Source: Candidatus Cryptobacteroides onthequi
GTDB lineage: Bacteria; Bacteroidota; Bacteroidia; Bacteroidales; UBA932
Assembly: GCA_018066125.1 (NCBI GenBank)
Contig: JAGHSA010000056.1
Span: 1 to 53,466 of the forward strand
Direction of reading: 5' to 3'
DNA: 53,466 bases
The translations under genes and the position numbers were made by a program. This document shows positions 34,222 through 42,901 of this stretch, one piece after another; position 1 is the stretch's first letter; each line of letters starts with the position of its first letter. The notes below the pieces were generated by a model. That model had not been told where the DNA came from. It saw only the letters and a list, made by a program, of their open reading frames with translations, and searched no databases.

Positions 34222-35295
34222 ATGACTGCGGAAAAGATAAAACTCCTTGGTAAGACTCCTGATGAGCTCATGGCCATAGCTATCGAAGCCGGCCTCCCCG
34301 GATTCACGGGAAAACAGCTGGCTCAGTGGCTCTATGTCAAGAGGGTCAGGTCGATCGACGAGATGACAAACATATCCAAAGCGGGAAGGGAAAAGCTCTC
34401 TGAACGGTATGAGGTGGGTGTCAGTGCGCCGCTGGGCGTGGCTGTCTCGACTGACGGCACCAAGAAATATCTCTTCCCGGTGAGCTGCTCACGCTCTTCC
34501 GCGCTCTGTGCATATGAGCGGGAATCCGACCTGGAGACCTCGGCCATAGAGGCAGTGATGATCCCGGATGACGACCGCCGTACCCTGTGTGTGTCATCCC
34601 AGGCAGGGTGCAAGATGGGATGCCGTTTCTGCATGACAGGACGTCAGGGCTTCCACGGCAATCTTTCCGCAGCGGACATCCTGGCCCAGTTCATCGCGGT
34701 GGACGAATGCCATGAACTGACTAATGCCGTGTTCATGGGCATGGGAGAGCCTCTGGACAATTTCGAGAACGTCATGCGTGCCATAGAGGTGCTCACCGCC
34801 GACTGGGGTTTCGGATGGAGCCCTAAGAGGATCACCCTTTCGTCCATAGGCGTGCTCCCGAAGCTTCAGCGTTATCTCGAGGAGAGCCGCTGCCATCTGG
34901 CGATAAGTGTCCACAATCCGTTCGGAGATGAGCGCGAGAGCATGATGCCTGTGCAGAATGCGTTTCCTCTCCAGGAGGTCATCAGGCTCATCAGACAGTA
35001 TGACTTTTCCGGTCAGAGACGTGTCAGCTTCGAGTACACCATGTTTGCGGGCTTCAATGACGACAAGCGTCATGCCGATGCCCTGATACGCTTGTTTTCG
35101 GGGCTCGAATGCAGAGTCAATCTCATCCGTTTCCACAAGATTCCGGACTTCCCTTACGATACATCGTCGGATATCGTCATGGAACGCTTCCGCGACAGAC
35201 TCAACTCCAACGGCGTCACATGTACCATACGCTCATCGAGAGGAGAGGACATCCTGGCCGCGTGCGGCATGCTCGCGGGTCAGCACTCAAAGTGA
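34222..35295 (+). CDS. rlmN: 23S rRNA (adenine-2503-C2)-methyltransferase
   Basis: The 357-aa radical SAM enzyme methylates A2503 of 23S rRNA, and in several bacteria also tRNA. The iron-sulfur cysteines are in CKMGCRFC (Cys130, Cys134, Cys137). MGMGEPLDN, ITLSSIGVLP, LAISVHNPF and FEYTMFAGFND are family motifs, and the C-terminal CGMLAG holds the expected catalytic Cys. The start at 34222 fits the normal N-terminus; the frame is open further upstream only by chance. The patatin-like gene follows after 23 nt and may be co-transcribed. Confidence 0.95.
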   Translation: MTAEKIKLLGKTPDELMAIAIEAGLPGFTGKQLAQWLYVKRVRSIDEMTNISKAGREKLSERYEVGVSAPLGVAVSTDGTKKYLFPVSCSRSSALCAYERESDLETSAIEAVMIPDDDRRTLCVSSQAGCKMGCRFCMTGRQGFHGNLSAADILAQFIAVDECHELTNAVFMGMGEPLDNFENVMRAIEVLTADWGFGWSPKRITLSSIGVLPKLQRYLEESRCHLAISVHNPFGDERESMMPVQNAFPLQEVIRLIRQYDFSGQRRVSFEYTMFAGFNDDKRHADALIRLFSGLECRVNLIRFHKIPDFPYDTSSDIVMERFRDRLNSNGVTCTIRSSRGEDILAACGMLAGQHSK

Positions 35296-35318
35296 AACCA
35301 CACTTAAACATATGACAT

Positions 35319-37757
35319 ATGCGAAAGCTATTTCTTGCAACTATACTGTCAGCCTGCATATCATGCATTGCAGCATCTGCCCAGGTTTCTACGGCCAGCG
35401 TGGATCCTCAGGAGGATTCTGTGGCCTTTGCCGACATGCGCGCCAGGATGGACCGCATCCGCCGTACTGAGCACAGACCTACCGTGGCCCTCGTACTCAG
35501 CGGTGGCGGCGCCAAGGGCGCGGCCCATGTGGGTGTGATCAGATATCTCGAGGAACAGAAGATACCGGTGGACATGGTCCTGGGCACCAGTATGGGCGGT
35601 CTGGTGGGCGGCCTTTATGCAATGGGCTACAATGCGGATCAGCTGCAGGAGATACTCACTGATCTTGACTGGAACATCGTGCTCAGCGACAAGGTTCCTC
35701 AGGACTATGTGTCGTATGCCACCAAGATGTATAAGTCCCGCTACGCCATCAGCGTGCCTTTCCACTATACCAAGGATGTCTTCTACGACCGTGCAGGTGT
35801 GGCCGTGCCTGTAGAGGAGTCGGCACACAGACTCAAGAAGAACAAATCCATGGAAAGCGAGCTGGATGCTCTCGGTGCCAGGAATGACGAGGGAGGACTT
35901 CCCATGAATACGGTATGGAAGAGTCTTCCGGCCGGATATATCGACGGCATCAATGTCAACAGTGTCCTGAGTGAGAAGACTGTCGGCTATCAGGACTCCA
36001 TCAATTTCAGAGAGCTTCCTATCCCATTCTGCTGTGTGGCTTCGGATATGGTGACATGCTGTGCCAAGAACTGGACCAGCGGCTCCATCAATGAGGCTCT
36101 CCGCTCCACGATGTCCATCCCTGGCCTGTTCAATCCTGTCCGCACTCACGGCATGGTGCTCGTGGACGGCGGTACCCGCAACAATTTCCCTACGGATATT
36201 GCCAGAGAGATGGGCGCGGACTACATCATAGGCGTGGATCTCTCGGATGTGAACCTCACATATCAGGACATCAACAATATCGGCGACATACTCTGGACTT
36301 TCATCGATATGCTCGGCCGCGAGGCGTTTGCCAAGAATGTCAACATTCCGGATGTGTTCATCAAGCCTGTACTGACAGAGTTCAACATGATGAGCTTCTC
36401 CAAGGAGAACATCCGCACCATCACCCAGAGGGGATATGAGGCCGCACTGCGCAATGCCGAGTCCATCATGACCCTCAAGGGCAGGATGCCGGCGTCGGAG
36501 CTGAAACTCAGGAACACTCCCGCGATCGACATCTCCAAGAAAGACGTGCAGATACGTTCTATCGAATATGTCGGTCTTACTGATTTCGAGTCCAGCTATC
36601 TGTCAAAGAAACTCAAATTCCATGCGGGAGACTATGTGAGCTCGTCTGATATCAATGACGCAGTGGCGATGATGTTTGCGACCGGGTCCTTCGTTTCCGT
36701 GGACTATAAGCTCTACGGCGATGCACAGCCGTTCCGTCTGGTGTTCATCTGCAGGAAAGGACCAGTCCACAAGGTCGGGGTCGGATTCAGGGCGGACAGT
36801 GAGGAGATGGTTGACCTCCTGTTCAACGTGGGATTCAACACGCAGAAGATTGCCGGGTCGAAGTTTGATTTCACCGGAAAGCTCGGACTGAATAAATATG
36901 CAGATGCGAGATATACTTTCGACACTCCGGGCGTGCCTACCATCAATATCGATGCGAAGATATCAGACAATGTGGGAAATGTCCTCTCCGGTCCGACGAA
37001 GTACCGCGTGTCGTACTGGGGACACAAGGAGCAGGTCTATATCTCCAATGTCAAATGGACCAAGTTCGATCTCAAGGTCGGTGGCCGCAACGAGTATTTC
37101 GGCATAAAAGACTGGCTGTCCAACGGTGAGTCCGCTTTCACTTCAAGCGAGCTGGCTGATATCAGCGGAGACTTCCTGTCTGTCTTTGCAGATGCCCGTC
37201 TCTATACCATGGACAACATCTATTATCCTACCAGGGGTACAGATCTCGGTCTCAATTACAGCTGGGTGTTCCTTAATCCTCAGAACACCTCATTCAAGCC
37301 TCTGAACATCGCGTCCGTGAATTACAGGCAGGTGTTCCCTATGGGCTCGCGCTTCGCCATGCTTACGGATATCCACGCAAGGGCCGTGATAGGCCCTGGT
37401 GACACAAACCCTGTGTTCAGGAACTATATTGGAGGCTCCATGTCAGGAAGATATCTCGATCAGAGAGTTCCGTTCATAGGCTTCAATGATGCGTACATCG
37501 CAGGCGACTATATGGCATCGCTCTGTGCCGACTTCCGCCTCAATGTCTATGACAATCTCTTCCTCTCCGCCCAGGCAGGTTTCTTCAAGTCGGCGAACAC
37601 TCTCAAGTCCGAATTCACTGAATTCAATATCGATGCAGTGGGAGCGGCTATCGAGATAGGATACAATTCGCTTGTGGGGCCGGTCAAGTTCAATGTCCAC
37701 TGGTCAGATCTCACCAGGTCTGTCGGTACATATTTCACCTTCGGCTATGACTTCTGA
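35319..37757 (+). CDS. Patatin-like phospholipase with outer-membrane beta-barrel
   Basis: The 812-aa exported product has a signal peptide (about 1-21), then a patatin domain with the oxyanion loop SGGGAKGAAHVGV (61-73), nucleophile GTSMG (Ser91) and catalytic Asp in DGG (Asp283). From about 405 a POTRA-like stretch (VQIRSIEYVGLTDFESSYLSKK) leads into a beta-barrel of the BamA/Omp85 type to the end (TYFTFGYDF, terminal Phe). This matches the type Vd or PlpD-like plan, in which the barrel exports or anchors the lipase. It probably acts on phospholipids at the cell surface. The last 11 nt overlap recX. Confidence 0.92.
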   Translation: MRKLFLATILSACISCIAASAQVSTASVDPQEDSVAFADMRARMDRIRRTEHRPTVALVLSGGGAKGAAHVGVIRYLEEQKIPVDMVLGTSMGGLVGGLYAMGYNADQLQEILTDLDWNIVLSDKVPQDYVSYATKMYKSRYAISVPFHYTKDVFYDRAGVAVPVEESAHRLKKNKSMESELDALGARNDEGGLPMNTVWKSLPAGYIDGINVNSVLSEKTVGYQDSINFRELPIPFCCVASDMVTCCAKNWTSGSINEALRSTMSIPGLFNPVRTHGMVLVDGGTRNNFPTDIAREMGADYIIGVDLSDVNLTYQDINNIGDILWTFIDMLGREAFAKNVNIPDVFIKPVLTEFNMMSFSKENIRTITQRGYEAALRNAESIMTLKGRMPASELKLRNTPAIDISKKDVQIRSIEYVGLTDFESSYLSKKLKFHAGDYVSSSDINDAVAMMFATGSFVSVDYKLYGDAQPFRLVFICRKGPVHKVGVGFRADSEEMVDLLFNVGFNTQKIAGSKFDFTGKLGLNKYADARYTFDTPGVPTINIDAKISDNVGNVLSGPTKYRVSYWGHKEQVYISNVKWTKFDLKVGGRNEYFGIKDWLSNGESAFTSSELADISGDFLSVFADARLYTMDNIYYPTRGTDLGLNYSWVFLNPQNTSFKPLNIASVNYRQVFPMGSRFAMLTDIHARAVIGPGDTNPVFRNYIGGSMSGRYLDQRVPFIGFNDAYIAGDYMASLCADFRLNVYDNLFLSAQAGFFKSANTLKSEFTEFNIDAVGAAIEIGYNSLVGPVKFNVHWSDLTRSVGTYFTFGYDF

Positions 37758-38211
37758 CGACAAGAAGAAGCTGCTCTCAAAACTTCAGGCGCTATGTGCC
37801 CGGAAGGAGTATTGCGAGTCTGACATCTATCGGAAGGCGCTGAAGCTTGCGGATGGTGACGCCGAGGCGGCATCGGAGCTTCTTTCATCCCTTGTTGAGG
37901 ACAGGTTCGTTGATGACCTACGCTATGCTTCGGCCTTTGCACGCGACAAGTCGTCCCTCGATGGCTGGGGACCTGTAAAGATACGTTACCAGCTTTCCGC
38001 CAAGGGGGTCCGCCGAGAGGTCATAGGGGAGGCTCTTGCCTCTATCGATGAAGAAAAGGCGGACAGACGCATGAGAGACATCCTGGCAGCGAAGCTGCGC
38101 ACCTTGAAAGAGGATCCGGAACTCAGGCTCAAGCTTTTGAAATTCGCCCTGACCAGGGGCTATGAATATGACGCCGCCAACGCGGCGGTCAATGATCTTC
38201 TACGCCGATGA
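37747..38211 (+). CDS. recX: Regulatory protein RecX
   Basis: The 154-aa small helical protein binds RecA filaments and modulates recombination. Family features include the early ARKEYCESDIYRKAL, the VEDRFVDDLRYASAFARDK motif, GPVKIRYQLSAKGV, and the repeated three-helix units. The start at 37747 overlaps the patatin gene by 11 nt; a longer open frame from 37672 lies wholly inside that gene and is not likely. Its TGA overlaps the ATG of the next gene. recA itself lies about 33 kb away. Confidence 0.9.
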   Translation: MTSDDKKKLLSKLQALCARKEYCESDIYRKALKLADGDAEAASELLSSLVEDRFVDDLRYASAFARDKSSLDGWGPVKIRYQLSAKGVRREVIGEALASIDEEKADRRMRDILAAKLRTLKEDPELRLKLLKFALTRGYEYDAANAAVNDLLRR

Positions 38212-38882
38212 CATTTCCTTTTGAAGAGCAGCGCAGGGGAGACCTCTCTCTCTATCTCCTCCGCAATCCCCGTAACGGGCAGACCATAATGGTGCCGGAG
38301 GATCTGTGGTACCGCCGCCGCGAGATGATGGAGAAGCGTGTGATGGCCCATATGGGACAGTTCAGGAGCATATTCGCACGCAAGTGCAGGGTGCAGAGGA
38401 TAGTCAAGCCGGTAGCGGCCGCATTTCTTGAAGAGAATCACAGCTATGGTGATGCGGCATGCCGTTACAGGTACGGGCTCTATTGCGGAGATGAACTTGT
38501 GGCGGTCGCGGAGTTCTCCAACGCCAGACGCTGGCAGAAGGGGGAGACCGTCATACGCTCATACGAGTGGGTGAGGTATGCATCTCTCGCCGACGTCAGA
38601 GTCGTCGGCGGAATGGGCAAGGTCCTCAAGGCTTTCATCGAAGAGGTGCATCCTGATGATATCGTGAGCTACGCCGACCTGGAGTGGTCGGACGGCAAGG
38701 TGTACCGCCGCCTCGGTTTCGAGGAGGACGGGTACAAGGCTCCGGTTTCATTCATCATCGATCCCGGTACATGGGTGCGCACGCCGATGAAAAAAGCAGC
38801 CCCGGGTACTCCGGGACTGCGATATACCAACTTCGGGAGCCGTAAGTACAGGCTCCGTCTGACTGACGGTCAGGCGATCTGA
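38208..38882 (+). CDS. Unrecognised protein with phage-type GNAT-like segment
   Basis: The 224-aa cytoplasmic protein was not assigned to a named family. The segment ENHSYGDAACRYRYGLY, then ELVAVAEFSNARRW, and the block VSYADLEWSDGKVYRRLGF resemble a fold seen in phage and plasmid proteins (YADxRWSxGxxYxxLGF), probably GNAT-like and related to DNA-modifying Mom proteins. The acidic/aromatic block suggests a small-molecule or nucleotide site. There are no membrane segments. It is coupled to recX by an ATGA overlap, and its last 13 nt overlap the 3-prime end of pdxA. Coupling to recX hints at a link with DNA metabolism, but this is inference. Confidence 0.7.
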   Translation: MTFPFEEQRRGDLSLYLLRNPRNGQTIMVPEDLWYRRREMMEKRVMAHMGQFRSIFARKCRVQRIVKPVAAAFLEENHSYGDAACRYRYGLYCGDELVAVAEFSNARRWQKGETVIRSYEWVRYASLADVRVVGGMGKVLKAFIEEVHPDDIVSYADLEWSDGKVYRRLGFEEDGYKAPVSFIIDPGTWVRTPMKKAAPGTPGLRYTNFGSRKYRLRLTDGQAI

Positions 38883-39964
38883 GGGCGTCCTGAACGGCGG
38901 TTCGGCTGATTGTCGTCAAGTTTCTTTTCCTTCATCTTTCCAGCCTGGAGGCTGTCATACGCCTGACGGCTCTTGAAGATGTCGATGGCCTCGAAGATGG
39001 ATGCCATCATCGAGCGCGGATCGGCTTCGTCACGGCCGGCCATGTCGTATGCCGTGCCGTGGTCAGGAGATGTCCTGACGATAGGGAGACCTGCCGTGAA
39101 GTTGACACCGTCATCGAACGCAAGTGCCTTGAACGGCTCCAGACCCTGGTCGTGATACATGGCGAGGGTCGCGTCGAATCTGCTGTACTGGCCTATGCCG
39201 AAATAGCCGTCAGGGGAGAACGGTCCGTATGCGAGGATTCCTTCCTCCTGCGCCTTGTTGATTGCAGGTATGATGATGTTCTGCTCCTCGTCGCCCAGAA
39301 GACCGCCGTCTCCGCTGTGAGGGTTGAGGCTGAGCACTCCGATTCTTGGCTCATCTACTCCGAAGTCTCTCTTGAGTGATGCCTTCATGACGCGGAGCTT
39401 GCTGAGAATCTTCTCCTCGGTGACATTGGCTGCGACATCGCGGAGAGGAATGTGGCCTGTGACGACGCCTACTCTGAGACGGCTGCTGACCATGAGCATG
39501 GTGCTGTCCTTCACTCCGAAGGCATTCTGGAGGTATTCGGTGTGGCCGGCGTAGCCGAAGCCTTCCCTTACCATGGCCTTCTTGTTGATAGGTGCGGTGA
39601 CGAGCACGTCGATGTCTCCGTTCTGTATGTCCCTGATGGCTGCCTCAAGCGCTGCGATGGCGGATTTGGCAGACTCCGGTGTAGGCTGTCCCGGCTCCAC
39701 GAATACATTGTCCGGGAGACAGTTGACGATGTTGATCTTCTTTGGCTTTGCATCCTTTGCCGAGTTGATCACGTATGTGTCGAGCTGGTCGATCTCGTGC
39801 ACGAGCTTCTTGTAGAATCCGAAGATCTTGGATGAACCGTAGATGACCGGGGTGAAACTGTCAAGTATCCTGGCATCTGCAAGTGACTTTATGATCACTT
39901 CATATCCGATGCCGTTGCCGTCACCCTGGGTGATGCCCACAATTGGTTTTCTATCTTGTGCCAT
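38870..39964 (-). CDS. pdxA: 4-hydroxythreonine-4-phosphate dehydrogenase
   Basis: The 364-aa cytoplasmic enzyme belongs to the DXP-independent-of-PLP-salvage de novo route of vitamin B6 synthesis, oxidising 4-phosphohydroxythreonine. It has ITQGDGNGIGYEV at the start, the metal-binding His residues in YAGHTEYL, LNPHSGDGG and MYHDQGLEPFK, and PIVRTSPDHGTAYD near the end. A charged tail of about 25 residues (KMKEKKLDDNQPNRRSGRP) extends beyond the usual end. It follows rnhA after 20 nt. TAAATTTG on the minus strand (plus 39988-39995), inside the gap-proximal end of rnhA, may be its own -7 element. Confidence 0.95.
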   Translation of the reverse strand: MAQDRKPIVGITQGDGNGIGYEVIIKSLADARILDSFTPVIYGSSKIFGFYKKLVHEIDQLDTYVINSAKDAKPKKINIVNCLPDNVFVEPGQPTPESAKSAIAALEAAIRDIQNGDIDVLVTAPINKKAMVREGFGYAGHTEYLQNAFGVKDSTMLMVSSRLRVGVVTGHIPLRDVAANVTEEKILSKLRVMKASLKRDFGVDEPRIGVLSLNPHSGDGGLLGDEEQNIIIPAINKAQEEGILAYGPFSPDGYFGIGQYSRFDATLAMYHDQGLEPFKALAFDDGVNFTAGLPIVRTSPDHGTAYDMAGRDEADPRSMMASIFEAIDIFKSRQAYDSLQAGKMKEKKLDDNQPNRRSGRPQIA

Positions 39965-39984
39965 ATAGTATTACGTCTTTGATT

Positions 39985-40476
39985 CTACAAATTTAATAAA
40001 TTGTCCTGAACTGCATAGCCCTCATCCTGGGGAAGGTCCTTCTGATGGTAGGCCTCCACAGCGAGCCTGTCGCATCTTTCATTCTCGGGATGTCCGGCAT
40101 GTCCCTTGATCCAGTGGAAGGAAACCCTGTGTCTGCGGTATAGGACGAGGAAACGCTGCCAGAGATCCGGATTCTTGACTTTCTTGAAATCCTTTTTCAC
40201 CCAGTTCTCGAGCCATCCTTCATTTATGGCCTTGACCACGTAGGTGGAGTCGCTCCATACCTGCACCTCGGCATTGGTCCAGCGTATGGCTTCGAGTCCC
40301 ACAATCACTGCGAGGAGTTCCATCCTGTTGTTGGTGGTCATGGCGAATCCACCGGAGATCTCCTTGGTGATGCCGGCGCATTTCAGCACGACTCCGAATC
40401 CTCCGGGGCCCGGATTGCCGCTGGCTGCACCATCTGTGTACAGGCAGATTACAGGTCTTTTCTGAGTTTCTTCCAT
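39985..40476 (-). CDS. rnhA: Ribonuclease H type 1
   Basis: The 163-aa enzyme cuts the RNA strand of RNA-DNA hybrids. Catalytic acidic residues are visible in ICLYTDGAASGNPGPGGF (Asp), NRMELLAVIVGLEAI (Glu), VWSDSTYVV (Asp), and the late FHWIKGHAGHPENERCDRLA (His and Asp). Length is normal. An exact -7 element, TACTTTTG (plus 40485-40492, minus strand), lies 8 nt before the ATG, so its leader would be very short. It is divergent from the rhamnose operon. Confidence 0.95.
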   Translation of the reverse strand: MEETQKRPVICLYTDGAASGNPGPGGFGVVLKCAGITKEISGGFAMTTNNRMELLAVIVGLEAIRWTNAEVQVWSDSTYVVKAINEGWLENWVKKDFKKVKNPDLWQRFLVLYRRHRVSFHWIKGHAGHPENERCDRLAVEAYHQKDLPQDEGYAVQDNLLNL

Positions 40477-40484
40477 GGTTCGGG

Positions 40485-40522
40485 CAAAAGTACAACTTTA
40501 TTCGCATATTTTGTTAAATTTG
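40485..40522. promoter_or_regulatory. Divergent promoters of rnhA and the rhamnose operon
   Basis: The 69-nt space between rnhA and rfbD carries two exact -7 elements on opposite strands: TACTTTTG for rnhA (minus; plus 40485-40492) and TAAATTTG for rfbD (plus, 40515-40522). The rfbD leader would be about 20 nt. Neither has a good TTTG at -33. Confidence 0.5.
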
Positions 40523-40545
40523 TGTTTCAACCAACAATTGCATCT

Positions 40546-41424
40546 ATGAATATCCTAGTCACAGGAGCGAATGGTCAGCTGGGCACGGAGATCAGGAATC
40601 TTGCTTCCGGATCCGTGAACCGTTTCATCTTCTCGGATGTCAGCAGCCTTCCGGGCTGCGAGACGGTCCATCTGGACATCACCGATATCGATGCCGTCAG
40701 GATTGTCGCCAGGTCGGAGAAGGTGGATGTGATAGTGAACTGTGCGGCCTATACCAATGTGGACAAGGCCGAGGATGATATGGCGTTTGCGGATATGCTC
40801 AACCGCGCAGCTCCGGAAAATCTTGCCCGTGTGGCTGCAGAGACCGGTGCCACACTGATCCATGTATCCACCGACTATGTGTTCAACGGCAGGGCTTCCG
40901 TTCCGTACAGGGAGGATGACCCAAAGGATCCGCAGGGTGTGTATGGCGTCACCAAACTCAAGGGCGAGATGGCGGTGCAGCAGTCCGGATGCCGATATAT
41001 CATATTCAGGACTGCATGGCTGTATTCCCCATATGGGAAGAATTTCGTCAAGACAGTGAGGCGCATCACCTCGGAAAACCCTTCGATGAAGGTCGTGTTC
41101 GATCAGGTCGGGACTCCGACCTATGCCCGCGACCTGGCCGCGCTCATCGTGAAAGTGATAGATGAGGGCATGTACGACCGCCAGGGTGTCTATCACTACA
41201 GCAATGAGGGCGTCATCTCCTGGTACGACTTTGCCAAGGCGATCTGCGAACTCAGCGGCAACAGCTGCGACATCGCCCCATGCCACACCGATGAGTTCCC
41301 GAGCAAGGCTTCAAGGCCTCACTATTCCGTCCTTGACAAGACGCTTGTGAAGGAAACTTTCGGCATCACTGTCCCATACTGGGCGGATTCATTGAAAGAC
41401 TGCATAACCAGACTGGCACGATAA
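40546..41424 (+). CDS. rfbD: dTDP-4-dehydrorhamnose reductase
   Basis: The 292-aa cytoplasmic enzyme performs the last step of dTDP-L-rhamnose synthesis, using NADPH or NADH. It shows the nucleotide loop MNILVTGANGQLGTE, then VNCAAYTNVDKAE, HVSTDYVFNG and the active-site YGVTKLKGE (Tyr and Lys). ATG at 40546 begins the Rossmann strand; a longer frame from 40522 would overlap the promoter. It is first of a seven-gene operon with rfbA, rfbC, rfbB, an antiporter and two rhamnosidases; the next gene is 3 nt away. Confidence 0.94.
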   Translation: MNILVTGANGQLGTEIRNLASGSVNRFIFSDVSSLPGCETVHLDITDIDAVRIVARSEKVDVIVNCAAYTNVDKAEDDMAFADMLNRAAPENLARVAAETGATLIHVSTDYVFNGRASVPYREDDPKDPQGVYGVTKLKGEMAVQQSGCRYIIFRTAWLYSPYGKNFVKTVRRITSENPSMKVVFDQVGTPTYARDLAALIVKVIDEGMYDRQGVYHYSNEGVISWYDFAKAICELSGNSCDIAPCHTDEFPSKASRPHYSVLDKTLVKETFGITVPYWADSLKDCITRLAR

Positions 41425-41427
41425 GCT

Positions 41428-42315
41428 ATGAAAGGAATCGTACTCGCCGGCGGCTCAGGTACCCGCCTCTATCCCATCACGAAAGGTGTCAGCAAGCAGC
41501 TGCTGCCCATTTTCGACAAACCGATGATCTACTATCCGGTATCTGCTCTCATGCAGGCCGGCATACGCGACATACTTATCATCTCCACTCCTCAGGACCT
41601 CCCGAGCTTCAGACGCCTTATGGGCGACGGGAGTGATTTCGGAGTGTCTTTTACCTATGCCGAGCAGCCATCTCCGGACGGTCTTGCCCAGGCCTTCATC
41701 ATAGGCCGTGAGTTCATAGGCGATGACACTGTGTGTCTGGTGCTCGGTGACAACATCTTCCACGGTGCCGGTTTCTCCGATCTCCTCCGCAATGCGGTTG
41801 AGGATGCCGAGAAGAATGACAAGGCGACGGTATTCGGCTATTGGGTGGACGATCCGGAGCGCTATGGCGTGGCCGAATTTGACAGCGCTGGCAACTGCCT
41901 CTCGATCGAGGAGAAGCCTCAGAAGCCAAAGTCAAACTATGCGGTGGTAGGACTGTATTTCTATCCCAACAAAGTGGTGGATGTGGCTGCGTCACTCAAG
42001 CCTTCTGCACGTGGAGAGCTTGAGATCACATCGGTCAACCAGCGTTTCCTCGAGGACGGTCAGCTGAAGGTGCAGACTCTCGGAAGGGGATTCGCATGGC
42101 TGGATACCGGTACTCATGACTCTCTGGCCGAAGCATCGATCTTTGTCGAGGTCATAGAGAAGAGACAGGGTCTCAAGATCGCGTGCCTCGAGGCTCTCGC
42201 ATATGAACAGGGCTGGATATCTGCTGACAAGCTACGTGAACTGGCTGTGCCTATGGCAAAGAACCAGTACGGACAGTATCTCATCAAGGTGGCCGACTCC
42301 AAGAATAATCGTTAG
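41428..42315 (+). CDS. rfbA: Glucose-1-phosphate thymidylyltransferase
   Basis: The 295-aa cytoplasmic enzyme makes dTDP-glucose from glucose-1-P and dTTP, the first step of the rhamnose pathway. It has the pyrophosphorylase signature [18 protein letters not shown], then [54 protein letters not shown] and [11 protein letters not shown]. Length is as expected. It is tightly packed between rfbD (3 nt) and rfbC (2 nt). Confidence 0.97.
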   Translation: MKGIVLAGGSGTRLYPITKGVSKQLLPIFDKPMIYYPVSALMQAGIRDILIISTPQDLPSFRRLMGDGSDFGVSFTYAEQPSPDGLAQAFIIGREFIGDDTVCLVLGDNIFHGAGFSDLLRNAVEDAEKNDKATVFGYWVDDPERYGVAEFDSAGNCLSIEEKPQKPKSNYAVVGLYFYPNKVVDVAASLKPSARGELEITSVNQRFLEDGQLKVQTLGRGFAWLDTGTHDSLAEASIFVEVIEKRQGLKIACLEALAYEQGWISADKLRELAVPMAKNQYGQYLIKVADSKNNR

Positions 42316-42317
42316 AT

Positions 42318-42899
42318 ATGGAAATCATAGAGACAGGCATACCTGGAGTTGTGATCCTCAAGCCGAGGCTGTTTGAGGATGCCAGGGGATGGTTCTTCGA
42401 ATCATTCTCGCAGAGGGAATTCGAAGAGAAGGTCCGGAAAGTCACTTTCGTCCAGGACAATGAGAGCATGTCCAGCTACGGTGTGATACGCGGTCTTCAT
42501 TTCCAAAAGCCTCCATACTGCCAGAGCAAGCTGGTCAGATGTGTCGAGGGAACGGTTCTGGACGTGGCTGTGGACATCCGCAGAGGGAGCCCCACTTACG
42601 GGAAGCATGTGGCTGCCGTCCTTTCCGGTGACAATCACCTTCAGTTCTTTGTGCCGAGGGGATTTGCACACGGCTTCGCGGTGCTGTCAGAGAAGGCTGT
42701 ATTCCAGTACAAGTGCGACAATTACTACGCTCCCCAGTCAGAGGGAGGGATATCCCTCGCCGACGGAAGCCTCGGCATAGACTGGCAGATACCTGCAGAC
42801 CGGGTGATCACCAGCGCCAAGGACACCTTGCACCCTTGCATGAAGGACTTCGACAGCCCTTTCGACTACAATGACGACCTGTATCCAACAAACAGATAA
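42318..42899 (+). CDS. rfbC: dTDP-4-dehydrorhamnose 3,5-epimerase
   Basis: The 193-aa cytoplasmic cupin-fold enzyme epimerises the keto-sugar at C3 and C5 before reduction. Key stretches are DARGWFFESFSQREF, GVIRGLHFQKPPYCQSKLVR (with the catalytic His of RGLHF), VLDVAVDIRRGSPTYGK and PRGFAHGFAVLSEKAVFQYKC. Length is normal. It lies 2 nt after rfbA and 2 nt before rfbB. Confidence 0.96.
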   Translation: MEIIETGIPGVVILKPRLFEDARGWFFESFSQREFEEKVRKVTFVQDNESMSSYGVIRGLHFQKPPYCQSKLVRCVEGTVLDVAVDIRRGSPTYGKHVAAVLSGDNHLQFFVPRGFAHGFAVLSEKAVFQYKCDNYYAPQSEGGISLADGSLGIDWQIPADRVITSAKDTLHPCMKDFDSPFDYNDDLYPTNR

Positions 42900-42901
42900 C
42901 T

